Counted from the first letter of the stretch, positions 8,779 through 17,953 are shown. The stretch is 64,000 nt of DNA from JAJEFO01 sp965221845 (GCA_965221845.1 OZ244919.1:992001-1056000); one strand, 5' to 3'. The notes: generated by a model not told the origin, from the sequence alone. Translations and numbers: made by a program.

Positions 8779-9815
8779 AGCAGCCTGCCCCGGTAGGCGA
8801 CGTCCATGCCCGCGACCACCCGGCCGATCCGGAAAACCCGATGCCCGGCTTCGGCGAACGCCGCTGTCGCGGCTTCGACGGACTCCTCGCCCGCGGCGGC
8901 CACCATTCCGATCCCGCAGTTGAAGGTCCGCAGCAGTTCCGGCTCCCCGAAACCGCCTTTCCCGGACAGCCATGCAAACACCTCCGGCAATTCCCACGCA
9001 TCAAGGTCGACCTCCGCGGCGAGGCCTTCGGGCAGCATCCGGGGCAGGTTCCCGGCCAGCCCGCCGCCGGTGATGTGCGCCAGCCCCTTCAGCGCTCCCG
9101 CGCGGATGGCGTCGACAGCGCCCCGGGCATAGAGCAGCGTCGGCGCCAGAAACGCCTCTCCCAGCGAGCCGTCGGCCCAAGGGCAGGCATCGTCCCAGGA
9201 ATGGCCGCGCTCCCGCAGGATCAGGCGGATCAGGGAATATCCGTTCGCGTGCACGCCTCCGCTGGCGACTCCGAGCAGCACGTCCCCCTCGGAAACCCCG
9301 GCAGGCAGTTGCCGCCCCCTTTCCATCGCGCCGACGGCAAAGCCGGCGAGATCGAAGTCCTCGCCCGCGTACATCCCGGGCATTTCCGCCGTCTCGCCTC
9401 CAATCAAGGCGCATCCCGACTGCGCGCAGCCTTCGGCGATGCCCTCGACCACCTGGGCGGCACGGTCAACGTCAAGACGCCCGGCGGCAAGATAGTCCAG
9501 GAAGAACAGGGGTTCGGCGCCTTGACACACCAGGTCGTTCACGCACATGGCGACGAGATCGATGCCGACGCGGCCGACGCGGCCGGTCTCGACGGCGACC
9601 TTCAGCTTCGTTCCCACGCCATCGGTCGCCGCCACGATCACGGGATCCTCGTATCCGGCCGCCTTGAGATCGAAGATGCCGCCGAACCCGCCCAGTCCGC
9701 CAACGCTTCCGGAGCGGGAGGTTCGCGCGGCAGCAGGCCTGATTCGCTCGACCAGCGCATTGCCCGCCTCGACATCCACGCCCGCATCGGCATAGCTAAG
9801 ACCGCCCGTGGCCAT
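8775..9815 (-). CDS. purM: Phosphoribosylformylglycinamidine cyclo-ligase (AIR synthetase)
   Basis: ATP-dependent ring closure of FGAM to AIR in purine synthesis. 346 aa from the ATG at 9815 (MATGGLSYADAGVDV), the standard PurM start. Recognisable family blocks include GGFGGIFDL, DGVGTKLKVA, DLVAMCVNDL, GGETAEMPGMY and HITGGGLAGNLPRML. First gene of the purM-purN-rnd operon. About 250 bp of non-coding sequence separates it from the divergently oriented tRNA-Met. Confidence 0.97.
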   Translation of the reverse strand: MATGGLSYADAGVDVEAGNALVERIRPAAARTSRSGSVGGLGGFGGIFDLKAAGYEDPVIVAATDGVGTKLKVAVETGRVGRVGIDLVAMCVNDLVCQGAEPLFFLDYLAAGRLDVDRAAQVVEGIAEGCAQSGCALIGGETAEMPGMYAGEDFDLAGFAVGAMERGRQLPAGVSEGDVLLGVASGGVHANGYSLIRLILRERGHSWDDACPWADGSLGEAFLAPTLLYARGAVDAIRAGALKGLAHITGGGLAGNLPRMLPEGLAAEVDLDAWELPEVFAWLSGKGGFGEPELLRTFNCGIGMVAAAGEESVEAATAAFAEAGHRVFRIGRVVAGMDVAYRGRLL

Positions 9816-10069
9816 GCGCGTCCCCCTCCGGCACGGACTGCGGATATCCAAACGCTGCCGGAGTGTCCACGGGAACGGCTCGCGGCTGCGGGCCTTGCGC
9901 CGGAACCGCCCTTCCGCCAGCCGCGCCCTCGCTCCGGAGGGGGCGCCGGGCCGCCGCGTTCCGGAAGGGAACCGCGCGGACGGCGGAAGGCAGGGGAAGC
10001 GGTTTCAAGCGCGACGGCCCCGTGAAGCTTGACCGGTGCGCCGGGTCTGGTATGCCCTCGGCCAACGCC

Positions 10070-10145
10070 GGGCCTGTAGCTCAATCGGCAGAGCAGAGCG
10101 CTCATAACGCTTTGGTTGGGGGTTCGAGCCCCCCCGGGCCCACCA
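10070..10145 (+). tRNA. tRNA-Met(CAT)
   Basis: 76-nt cloverleaf with encoded CCA. The acceptor stem GGGCCTG/CGGGCCC pairs with one T-G wobble. The D-arm is GCTC/GAGC, the anticodon stem GAGCG/CGCTT with loop CTCATAA (anticodon CAT), the variable loop 5 nt, and the T-arm GGGGG-TTCGAGC-CCCCC. The G1-C72 pair and the absence of the GGG/CCC anticodon-stem triplet argue for the elongator tRNA-Met (or an Ile2 with lysidine-modified CAT) and against the initiator. Confidence 0.93.
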
Positions 10146-10230
10146 CCCGCGCCAGTGCCGGACATCGGGCGAACTGGCTTGTCCGGCAGGATTTCCGCCT
10201 TGATCGGCGTTCCGGAACGGCCGGGCCGGC

Positions 10231-10600
10231 TTGACGGTCATGCTGCCGTGGCCACGGCGGCGACCCGAGGAAGCGCCTCGCCTTCGACGCCATCACCGCG
10301 TTCCGGGTCTGGGACCTCTCGCCCCCGGCCCGCGAAAGACCCGACGACCCGGCCACCCTGCACGTGGCCCGGGAAGACGTCACGGCGCTGACCGCCCTCG
10401 CCGCCCGCCATGGCTTCAAGGTTCTCCGAGGGCCGCCGGAAATGACCGTCGCGCGCTTCGTCACGCTGACGGGCGGTCTGGCCGGGTTCAACCTCTCGAA
10501 GCGCCGCCAGCCCCTGCCCGAAACCCAGAAGCTACGGGAAGGGGGCAGGGTCCTGTCCGGCGCCGGCATCGCCATCCGGGCGATGCGGTACCGGGACGGA
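10231..10600 (+). pseudogene. Decayed IS4/Tn5-like transposase 3' fragment
   Basis: Two overlapping frames together read like the C-terminal third of a Tn5/IS4-type transposase: FDAITAFRVWDLSPPARE, then LTALAARHGFKVLRGPPE, MTVARFVTLTGGLAGF and LREGGRVLSGAGIAIRAM. These match the family pattern of a long helix, a TVxRLIAxxGGF block and a closing W/L-G-hxxL helix, by recall only. No catalytic residues remain. The rest of 10146-10865 shows no other gene; a run of nine A's lies near 10727. Confidence 0.45.
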
Positions 10601-10865
10601 AAGGGTGCATCCCAATTTCTGAATCGGGATCCAATGGTCCAGCTTGCCTGCTGTCCAAGAGTGTCGGGCAGCCTTGTTCCCTTGACGGAGTGACGGTGCA
10701 GCGGCGCCAGCGAATCATGGCGGTCAAAAAAAAATCAGGATGCACCCCCAGCCGACAGGGAATTGCATCCGATCACGCTGGCTGCTATTCACGCAACCGC
10801 ATTCCGGCAGTCGGCCGCCCGCGGGATCGCCTGTCATTCCATAACGAAGCCGAGACCTCGCACCA

Positions 10866-12167
10866 ATGCAGATCCATCGCCTGAAGCTCCGGAATTTCAA
10901 GGTTTTCTCCGATCTGGATCAGGGCCTGAACCGCCGCTTCACCCTGATTGCCGGAAACAACGGCGTGGGGAAGTCCAGCATGCTCGACGCCCTGTCCGTC
11001 GCGTTCGGCTCCTTCCTTCTGGGCATACCCGTCGCCACGGCGCGTCACATTCACCAGGGCGAGGTGCGGGAGATCGAACTGGATTTCAACGGCACGCCGG
11101 AGTTCAACAGGGCCTATCCGGTCGTGGTGGAAGCGGAGGGAAAGCTCACGCACCCGGTGTCCGGCGACGTCCGGGCTGTCCGCTGGAAGCGCGCGCTGGG
11201 CCGCGAGAATGGCCGCAGCACGATCAGGGACGCGCGGGCGCTGTCGTCCGTCGCCGAAGAGGCCTACCAGGCCGTCACGGACCGGGCCAATCCCACGCTG
11301 CCGCTGCTGTCCTACTACGGCACCGGCCGGCTATGGGACAGACCCAGGATTTCCGGCGCCGGCAAGAAGCGCCCATCCAGGTTTGACGCCTACCGCAACA
11401 GCCACGAGCCGCGCGTGTCGCCCGCAGACCTTCTGAACTGGCTGCGCCGAGAAAGGCTGAAGGAACTCGAGACCGAAGGGCCGTCGCCGCTGCTGGTCGC
11501 CTGGCGCCGCGCGGTGGAAGCCTGTTTCGACGAAGCCGTCGAGGTGACGTATTCCCCTTCGCGCGAGCGTCTGGAAGTTCGGTTCACCGATCGCGGGCAG
11601 ACCGTCGCGTATGACAACCTGAGCCACGGACAGCGCAATGTCCTGTCCATGGTCGGAGACATCGCGTTCAAGGCGATCATCCTCAACCCGCACCTGGAGG
11701 CCGGCGCGGTCAGCGCGGCGCGGGGCATCGTCCTGATCGACGAGATCGACCTGCACCTTCATCCGCGCTGGCAGCGCATAATCGTGCCGGCACTTCTGAA
11801 AGCCTTCCCGGAACTGCAGTTCGTCGCCACCACCCATTCGCCCTTCGTCATCCAGTCGCTGAGCGACGGCGTGCTGCTGGACCTGAACAGGATGGAACTG
11901 GATGAGCGGGTCCACAACCTGCCTCTCCGGGACATCGTCGAGGACGTCCAGGAGGTGGAGGCGTGTGACCGGTCCGCACCGTACATGCACAGGATGCGCG
12001 GGGCGCGGAACTATCTGGGCCTGGTCGACAGGCTGGGCACCCTCACCGACCCCGAAGAGAGGACGCGGCTGGAGCTGGAGCTGGACGCGATGGAGGGGCA
12101 GATCCGGGATCCCGGCCTGGAAGCGATGCTGAAGATCAAGCGCCTGACAAGATCGAAAGGCCCTTGA
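10866..12167 (+). CDS. AAA family ATPase, PtuA-like (Septu-type defence)
   Basis: 433 aa SMC/ABC-type ATPase. The N-terminus MQIHRLKLRNFKVFSDL is typical of RecF/OLD-like ATPases. Walker A is GNNGVGKSS at residues 30-38, an ABC-signature-like LSHGQRNVLSM lies near 252, Walker B GIVLIDEIDLHLHPRW near 290 and the H-loop ATTHSPFVIQSL near 320. It overlaps by ATGA with a small HNH nuclease gene. That gene order and size relation are those of Septu (PtuA ATPase, PtuB HNH) and of the effector pair in some retrons. The protein is shorter than many PtuA proteins, so it may be a related AAA15/21-HNH pair. Antiphage activity is inferred from family and context. Confidence 0.85.
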   Translation: MQIHRLKLRNFKVFSDLDQGLNRRFTLIAGNNGVGKSSMLDALSVAFGSFLLGIPVATARHIHQGEVREIELDFNGTPEFNRAYPVVVEAEGKLTHPVSGDVRAVRWKRALGRENGRSTIRDARALSSVAEEAYQAVTDRANPTLPLLSYYGTGRLWDRPRISGAGKKRPSRFDAYRNSHEPRVSPADLLNWLRRERLKELETEGPSPLLVAWRRAVEACFDEAVEVTYSPSRERLEVRFTDRGQTVAYDNLSHGQRNVLSMVGDIAFKAIILNPHLEAGAVSAARGIVLIDEIDLHLHPRWQRIIVPALLKAFPELQFVATTHSPFVIQSLSDGVLLDLNRMELDERVHNLPLRDIVEDVQEVEACDRSAPYMHRMRGARNYLGLVDRLGTLTDPEERTRLELELDAMEGQIRDPGLEAMLKIKRLTRSKGP

Positions 12168-12820
12168 TGAGACCGGTGGCGAGGAGTCCGTCCCCGCGAG
12201 AAGGCGGATATCCCCGTTACCGGGACGCGCTTGACGACCTGGCCGACCGGCTCGGACGCTTCTGCAGCTATTGCGAACAGCCGATCCAGCACCGTCCCGA
12301 GATCGAGCATGTGCAACCGAAGTCCCTGGAACCCGGACTCGAGCAATGCTGGGAGAACCTTCTCCTTGGCTGCTCGACCTGCAATCAGGTCAAGAGCGGG
12401 CAGCCGGTGGTCCTTGACCAGGTGGCGATGCCGGACAGGGACAACACCTTTCGGGAGATCTCGTTCCACGAGGACGGCAGCGTCGAGGTGTCCGCCAACC
12501 TGACGGAACCGCAGGCGGAGCTGATGAGGCGGGCTGTCCGTCTTGTCAGGCTGGACCGGCATCCCGATGCCCCGAACGGGGACGATCGCCCGACTCCACG
12601 GGACGAACGGGCCAGGTGGCGCAGGGATGTCTGGGACCTGGCGAGCGACGCTCTCGACGATTACGAGCAACCTGGACCGGACCCTCTGACGGCCGGCCGG
12701 ATCGCCGGCTTGATCGTCCGCCTTGCGGTAGCAAAGGGTTTCTTCTCGGTGTGGATGACCGTGTTCCGCGATCATCCGGACATGCTGAACCGTTTCATTC
12801 AGGCCCCCGTTCCACTCTGA
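12164..12820 (+). CDS. HNH endonuclease, PtuB-like, C-terminus altered by IS30 end
   Basis: 218 aa nuclease partner of the upstream ATPase. The Zn/HNH core is CSYCEQPI (34-37), EIEHVQPKS (47-54) and ENLLLGCSTCNQVKSG (64-79): paired CxxC zinc ligands, the catalytic EH and the Asn. Distal segments RWRRDVWDLA and GFFSVWMTVFRDHP are also PtuB-like. The last codons (VPL then TGA) lie within the sequence CCGTTCCACTCTGAAGTGC, which is the left terminal repeat of the IS30 copy that follows. The native C-terminus beyond FIQA has therefore been replaced by IS-encoded residues. The catalytic core is intact, so activity may be kept. Confidence 0.85.
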   Translation: MMRPVARSPSPREGGYPRYRDALDDLADRLGRFCSYCEQPIQHRPEIEHVQPKSLEPGLEQCWENLLLGCSTCNQVKSGQPVVLDQVAMPDRDNTFREISFHEDGSVEVSANLTEPQAELMRRAVRLVRLDRHPDAPNGDDRPTPRDERARWRRDVWDLASDALDDYEQPGPDPLTAGRIAGLIVRLAVAKGFFSVWMTVFRDHPDMLNRFIQAPVPL

Positions 12821-14106
12821 AGTGCAACACCTGATGCAGTGTTCCTGGTCGTTCGGCGACACATGATGTTGCGAATCGGCCAGGCGGCGGCGACAGTTCC
12901 TTCGTTGCGAGAAGGAGACCGTCATGCCCGAGGGCCATCGCCACCGGCCTCATGCGGAACGCTGCCAGATCCACGCCCCGGGAAAGCGGGCTTTCCGGCC
13001 CGGCGATCGCCCGCCAGCTCGGCCGCGACCGCACGACGGTCTGGCGCGAGGTGCGGCGCAACTCCGGCAGGCGCGGCTACCGCCACAAGCAAGCCCAGCG
13101 CAAGGCGGACAGGCGCCGCAGCGCGGCCTCGTCGGTGGCGCGCAAGATGACGCCGGAGCTGTGGCGCATGGCGGAGGAGCGGCTGGCCGAGGGCTGGAGC
13201 CCCGAGCAGGTCAGCGGGCGCCTCCGCAAGGAGGGCGAGCCGATGGCGGGGCGGCAGTGGATCTACGAGCGCATCCACGCCGACCGGAAGGCCGGCGGCG
13301 GTCTCTGGCGGCATCTCCGCCGCCGCGGGAAGAAGCCGAACCGGAAGGGCGGGGCCCACGCGGGCCGCGGCCACATCCCGGGCCGGGTGGACATCTCCGA
13401 GCGCCCGGACGTCGTGGAGGCGAAGGAACGGGTCGGCGACCGGGAGGTCGACACGAATCAACGGCAAGGGCACCGGCGGCGCGCTTGTCTCCCTGGTGGA
13501 CAGGGCGTCCAGGCACACGCTGCTCGAAAGGGTCGAGAGGAAGACGGCGGACGCGGTCGGCTCGGCCATGACCGGCATGCCGGGCCCTCTCCCCGTGCAC
13601 ACGGTCACCGCGGACAACGGCAAGGAGTTCGCGGGCCATGCCAGGGTGGCCGAGGCGCTGGGCGCGGGGTTCTTCTTCGCGCGGCATTGCCACTCCTGGG
13701 AGCGCGGCACGGACGAGCACGTGAACGGGCTGGTGCGGGAGTGGTTCCCGAAGGGCACGGACTTCCGCAAGGTGACGGACGCAGAGGTGCAGGCCGTCCA
13801 GGACCGCCTCAACGCGCGGCCGCGCAAGGCGCTGGGCTGCCTCACCCCGTCCGAGGCCTTCCACCAGGCGCAGCCGCCCTGAGGGGGCCTTCCGGGGCCG
13901 CCGGGGGCGGCTCCGAGGGGAGATGCGCGCTGTCCGCGGCCCGCCGTCCTCCGGTCGGGCTCCGCCCTCCCTGCGTCCGGCGGGCCGCGGACAGCGCCCG
14001 GCAGGGCTTGCACCGCCCCGGAAGACTGGCTACGCCTCCCGGTGAAGGGACCGCCGCCGCTCGGGCTTCGCCCCTCGCTGGCTGATGTTGCACTTCGGAG
14101 TGGAAG
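12810..14106 (+). mobile_element. IS30-family element
   Basis: About 1.3 kb bounded by inverted ends: left TTCCACTCTGAAGTGCAACA at 12810 and, reversed, TTCCACTCCGAAGTGCAACA at 14106. It contains an IS30-type transposase on the plus strand followed by about 200 bp of GC-rich trailer with several inverted repeats and no gene. The left end supplies the stop codon of the HNH nuclease gene. A lone copy of the same end is found near 54129. Confidence 0.8.
12924..13882 (+). pseudogene. IS30-family transposase, frameshifted
   Basis: The IS30 pattern is clear but spread over three frames: ERCQIHA in the first, SGLSGPAIARQLGRDRTTVW (helix-turn-helix) and EQVSGRLRKEG in the second, then ALVSLVDRAS (partly), VTADNGKEFAGH, HCHSWERGTDEHVNGLVRE and DRLNARPRKALGCLTPSEAF in the third. 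Frame changes near 12985 (ERCQIHA to RESGLSG) and 13455 (EVDT to INGKGTGG) break the gene, the second by one extra base. The DDE residues are present, so the copy was functional not long ago but is now inactive. Confidence 0.85.
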
Positions 14107-14303
14107 CGGCGAGGCATTTCCCGGGACCGATCCCGGCTCCTTCGATGACGGTCACGCCGCACCCCGCCCTGGCGGTCGATTCTGATGAACCTTCCCCGGA
14201 ATCATGCCCGAACCCATGCCGATGGCTTTGGCGCCAATGCAACCGGCCGGAGCCGCACCCGACCCAATGTCAATTCGCCCCGCCCGCCTGAACCGGTCCG
14301 GGG

Positions 14304-14945
14304 ATGCATGCTCGCACGTCCCTCGCCCGGCTCGCCTTGGATCACGTCGTCATCGCAAGCGATGACGACGGATGCGCAGGCCGTGCAGACGCCCGCGTCG
14401 AGCCAGACGAACGGCCGATGCCCGGAAACCGCCGGAGCCGCGATGAAGCGTTTCATGCCGCATCCGCCGGCGCGCCCTTCGCGCTTCCCGACTTCGATGA
14501 CGGGGGCGGCGAACTGGCGGCCACGCGAGACCTCCTGGAGCGCAGCGACATCGGCGGCAGGGTGATCGCACTCGACGCGCTGCACGCGGTGCGCGGCACT
14601 GCGAAGCCGGTCACGGAACGCTGCGGCGCCGAGTGCCTCCTGACCGTCAAGGGAAACGCGTCGGAGACCCTCGAGACCCTCGGCACCATCGACCGGGAGA
14701 GGAACGCCGCGGGCAGCTTCGCGGAGGGCCTCGACAAGGTGCACGGCTGGCTGGAGCGGCGCTCGACAAGCGTCCTGACCCCGCCGAAGGCCTGGTCAAC
14801 TGCCCTGGCGTCCGCCAGATCGCCCGCGTCACCCGCTGCCGGGATCCGCAGGGGAAGGGCTCCGATGACGAGGGATAGGACCAAACGGAGACCGTTCATT
14901 TCATCACCTCGCTTGATGCGGGAAAAGCGTCGCCGGAGGAGCTGT
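14304..14945 (+). pseudogene. ISAs1-family transposase fragment
   Basis: The middle of an ISAs1/H-repeat DDE transposase: GGRVIALDALHAVRGTAKPV, CGAECLLTVKGNASETL and EGLDKVHGWLERRS in one frame. After a frameshift near 14760 it continues with GLVNCPGVRQIARVTR, HFITSLDAGKASPEELL and then a stop. The 5' third and the 3' end with the last catalytic residue are missing. A second, different ISAs1-type remnant is at 50.6-51.8 kb. Confidence 0.75.
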
Positions 14946-15284
14946 AACGCCCGACCACTCAGCCGCCGAAACCGGTCATTCCGGTCCCCTGCAGCCTTCC
15001 CCGCGGCATCGAGCGCATTGCGGCAGCGCATGACCTTCGTGCTTCAGGCATCGTCGATCAGGCATCGTCGATCCAGCACCGGGCCGCCGCGGCGCGCCGC
15101 ACGGCCGGGAGGCCCCGGGATTCCAGCGCCCAAATCCGGCGGATGCCCGCCTCCATCCCGGCCTGCGCAATCCTGCAGCAATTCCTGCAATCCCGAAAAT
15201 TCAGAGTTGCGTTTCCGGAAACAACTATGTAGCAATGCAAGCCGCACCGACATGGTCATTTGAATTGCAACCAAGGAGAGCCGC
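14946..15284. other. Non-coding stretch upstream of the H-NS gene, with a palindrome
   Basis: No gene is recognised. The stretch contains a 14-bp tandem duplication (CAGGCATCGTCGAT twice, near 15046-15074), and at 15211-15222 a perfect 12-bp palindrome GTTTCCGGAAAC lies about 65 bp before the H-NS start. The sequence becomes AT-richer there (TATGTA at 15226), so a promoter with an operator-like palindrome is plausible, but a well-spaced -35/-10 pair cannot be shown. Confidence 0.35.
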
Positions 15285-15617
15285 ATGGCAGCCAAAATCA
15301 ACCTCGGAAATCTTTCGGAAAGGGAGCTGAAAGCGCTCCAGCGAGGCGTCGAAAACCAGCTCAAGACCACCCGGACGCGCGCGATTTCCGCCGCGACGCA
15401 GGAACTGCAGGACGCGGCCCAGAAAATCGCAAAGAAGCACGGCCTGAACGCAAGCGATCTCCTGGGCAGGAAGAGGAAAAGCCGCAAGCCCCCTGTCCCG
15501 CCGAAGTACCGGAACCCGAACGACCACAGCCAGACATGGTCCGGCCGCGGGCGGCAGCCGGCATGGTTCAGGGAGGCAACGGCAAAGGGCAAGTCCACCA
15601 AGAGCCTCGAAATCTGA
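15285..15617 (+). CDS. H-NS family nucleoid-associated protein
   Basis: 110 aa DNA-binding silencer or transcription regulator, expected to bind AT-rich DNA. The N-terminal half is a predicted coiled-coil oligomerisation region (LSERELKALQRGVENQLKT, then a charged helix). The C-terminal domain carries the H-NS core PKYRNPNDHSQTWSGRGRQP followed by AWF. A good ribosome site (AAGGAG) precedes the ATG. The gene stands alone between IS debris and a terminator hairpin. Its target genes are not visible here; silencing of incoming DNA is the usual role of the family. Confidence 0.93.
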   Translation: MAAKINLGNLSERELKALQRGVENQLKTTRTRAISAATQELQDAAQKIAKKHGLNASDLLGRKRKSRKPPVPPKYRNPNDHSQTWSGRGRQPAWFREATAKGKSTKSLEI

Positions 15618-15626
15618 ATTCGGGGG

Positions 15627-15655
15627 AAATGGGCGGCGCCCATTGCCGCCCATTT
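15627..15655. terminator. Intrinsic-type hairpin between H-NS and sensor kinase genes
   Basis: A perfect 11-bp inverted repeat, AAATGGGCGGC and GCCGCCCATTT, with a 7-nt loop, lies between two convergent genes. The T-run is short (ATTT) on either strand, as expected for a bidirectional terminator. The hairpin begins 10 bp after the H-NS stop and touches the stop of the opposite gene. Confidence 0.7.
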
Positions 15656-16971
15656 CACCTCGGGACTGAAATCTCGGCCTTCAGGCCGCCCAATTCCTCG
15701 CTTCTGCCAAGCGACAGGGTGCCGCCGTGCTGACGTGCAGCGTCCGCCGCAATCGACAGGCCGAGTCCCACGCCCGGGCCGTCATCCTGGTTCCTGGAAG
15801 CGTCAAGCCTGATGAAAGGCTTGAGCACGGTTTCATGCTGATCTTTCGGGATTCCCGGCCCGCTGTCCTCCACGACGAACCTGATTCGGGCGCGGTCGAC
15901 ATGCGCGGAAACCCTGGCCCGGCTGCCGTAGCGCACCGCGTTGACGATGAGGTTTTCCAGCGCCCGCTGCAGCGCCGCCCGGCGAAGCATCGCACGTCCC
16001 TCGCCCTCCAAGGCGCCCAGGGCAACCGGCTCGCTTCGCGCGATCCGGTCCGTCAGCGCACGCACGAACTCCAGCGGGTCAACCTGTTCAGGGGCCTCCA
16101 GGGCGTCAGCCCTTGCAAATGACAGAAATCCCTCCAGCATGTCTTCCATGTCCTGGACGTCACGGCGCATGGCTTCCGCTTCGTCGCTGTCGCCGACGAG
16201 CGAGAGTCCGAGCCTCATCCTGGTAAGCGGCGTCCTGAGGTCGTGGCTGACCCCGGACAGGATCATCGTTCGCTGCTCGATCTGGCGCTCGATCCGGCTG
16301 CGCATGTCGAGAAACGCCTTGCCCGCCAGCCGGACCTCGACGGCGCCGCTCGGTACATACGGCACGACACGTCCCTTCCCGAAAGCCTCCGCCGCATGCG
16401 CGAGGCGCCGAATTGGCCGGATCTGGTTGCGCATGTAGATGAGCGCGATCGCGGACATCAAGAGCGCGGTAAATCCGATCAGGACAAGAAACTGGTGCGG
16501 ATTGCGCGCATTGAGGCGCCGCCGGGAGACGATCAGCTCGACAGGCCCCGACGCGGTGTCGACGGCGATCCGGGCAAAGCCCCGCAGGCTCGCCAGGTCG
16601 ACGCCGAGCAATCGCCCGATCTCCCGGTCAAGCGTCGCGATGACGGTCTTGCCGGACAGGTCGAGCCAGTCACGCCGCGTCGGCAGAGGCGCGGTTCCGG
16701 GCGCGATCCGGATGCCCAGCGGGCCGGCAACCTCCGTTGCCGCATCGAGCGCGCCGCCTCCGTCCGGCGGATCGCCGTCGATCCGGCCGATGACAAGCTC
16801 TATCTCGTGCACCACGGCCATCGTCATCTGCTCGGTCACGCCCTCGTGCAGGCGCTGCGTGAAGACGACCGTCACGACCGCCATGATGACCGTCACGGGC
16901 ACGAGCAGGATCAGGGTCGAGCGCCCGTAGAAGGTGCTGGGCATCCAGTGTTTCAGAAGCCGCGCAATCAT
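15655..16971 (-). CDS. EnvZ-type sensor histidine kinase
   Basis: 438 aa membrane sensor of a two-component system. One membrane helix at about 17-38 (LILLVPVTVIMAVVTVVF), a periplasmic sensor of about 120 residues, and a second helix at about 162-182, then HAMP (around 183-235). The HisKA box is SGVSHDLRTPLTRM (His near 245). The ATPase domain has ENLIVNAVRYGS (N box), VEDSGPGIP (G1) and GVGLGLSIA (G2). It resembles the alphaproteobacterial EnvZ group. No response regulator lies in the flanking DNA here: upstream is 780 bp without a recognised gene. Confidence 0.93.
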   Translation of the reverse strand: MIARLLKHWMPSTFYGRSTLILLVPVTVIMAVVTVVFTQRLHEGVTEQMTMAVVHEIELVIGRIDGDPPDGGGALDAATEVAGPLGIRIAPGTAPLPTRRDWLDLSGKTVIATLDREIGRLLGVDLASLRGFARIAVDTASGPVELIVSRRRLNARNPHQFLVLIGFTALLMSAIALIYMRNQIRPIRRLAHAAEAFGKGRVVPYVPSGAVEVRLAGKAFLDMRSRIERQIEQRTMILSGVSHDLRTPLTRMRLGLSLVGDSDEAEAMRRDVQDMEDMLEGFLSFARADALEAPEQVDPLEFVRALTDRIARSEPVALGALEGEGRAMLRRAALQRALENLIVNAVRYGSRARVSAHVDRARIRFVVEDSGPGIPKDQHETVLKPFIRLDASRNQDDGPGVGLGLSIAADAARQHGGTLSLGRSEELGGLKAEISVPR

Positions 16972-17751
16972 GGCATGACCCTAAGGGCGCCAGGGCTGGA
17001 GAGAAAGGGGCCGATGGACAGGCCGCAGGCGGGAACCGTCCGAACCGTCACGAACGGGATCCGGCGCACAATCGCCCCGGACCCGGGCATGACGGCCCGT
17101 TGGGGAACGAACGGCGGCATCGCCGGAGAGGGGCGGGCTGCAGCCGTCGGTTCCGGGCCCGCGGACGGGGCCCGTCCTCGCGCGATCCTGCAGTCAGCGG
17201 CAGGCGAGGGCGTGGACCGCCCGTTCCGTCCCGGCATCGAGATGTCCGGCGGCGACGCCGTCAGCGGGGAGAGCCGGCGGCCCGACGTGATTCGCGCGCC
17301 CGGCCGCCCTGGCGGGCCATCTTGCCCTTCGGATGGATGACGCGGCCTTCTCGGGCGATCGCGTGATGGGATGGCCATCGTCGCTGGCGTCGCCACCCGA
17401 CGGCAGCCTCCGCGATTTCATGGAGGCCTCCGAACGCCTTGCCCGTCCGGGCGCGCGCCCGTTCCTGCAGGGCATGGACCGGCCATCCGGGATCCGGAAG
17501 AGCGCCTCCCGTGGCTGGCGAGGCATCGCCAGGCCCGTGCGGGCGCGTCACCGAAAGGGGTCGGGTAAGTGGCGCGCGAGGTCCACGACGGCACGCTGCC
17601 TGCAGCGGCGCGAAGCGTCCTTGCGAATCTCGTCGACCCCGCGGAGACGGGACGCCCGCCTGCGCGCGCCGCATGACAGCGAAATTCGCCGTTCCGCCGT
17701 TCCTTCCCGCTGGACGCAGCCCGGAAGCGTTGCTATACGCTTCATCGGCGT
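16972..17751. other. 780 bp without a recognised gene
   Basis: Frames on both strands are open for 100 codons or more because of the high GC content, but their products are arginine/proline-rich and match nothing I know. It is the place where a response regulator paired with the downstream kinase would be expected; nothing resembling a receiver domain or winged helix can be read in any frame. Confidence 0.5.
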
Positions 17752-17826
17752 TCCGGCGTAGCTCAGCGGTAGAGCAGTTGACTGTTAATCAATTGGTCGT
17801 TGGTTCGATCCCAACCGCCGGAGCCA
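17752..17826 (+). tRNA. tRNA-Asn(GTT)
   Basis: 75-nt cloverleaf with encoded CCA. The acceptor TCCGGCG/CGCCGGA, D-arm GCTC/GAGC, anticodon stem GTTGA/TCAAT with loop CTGTTAA (anticodon GTT) and T-arm GTTGG-TTCGATC-CCAAC all pair without mismatch; the discriminator base is G. It lies 127 bp upstream of mnmA. Confidence 0.97.
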
Positions 17827-17953
17827 GCCTTCAGGCGAGGCAGGGTGCCGTTCGGGACAGGCCCGGCGGTCGCGCCCGGAACCGTCAGGAAGCGGTCCTT
17901 GCAGGCGGCGGCTTCCCGGAAGTTTCGTGACGCACTCCCTTCACGGTGAAGCC

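Noticed and set aside
10866..12820. Retron Ec78-like system (RT plus PtuA/PtuB)
   Set aside because: No reverse transcriptase or msr-msd lies next to the pair; the RT-like fragment is 38 kb away and lacks its catalytic part.
13883..14080. Strong GC-rich inverted repeats after the IS30 transposase as a possible ncRNA
   Set aside because: They lie inside the IS30 borders and are explained as the element's trailer.
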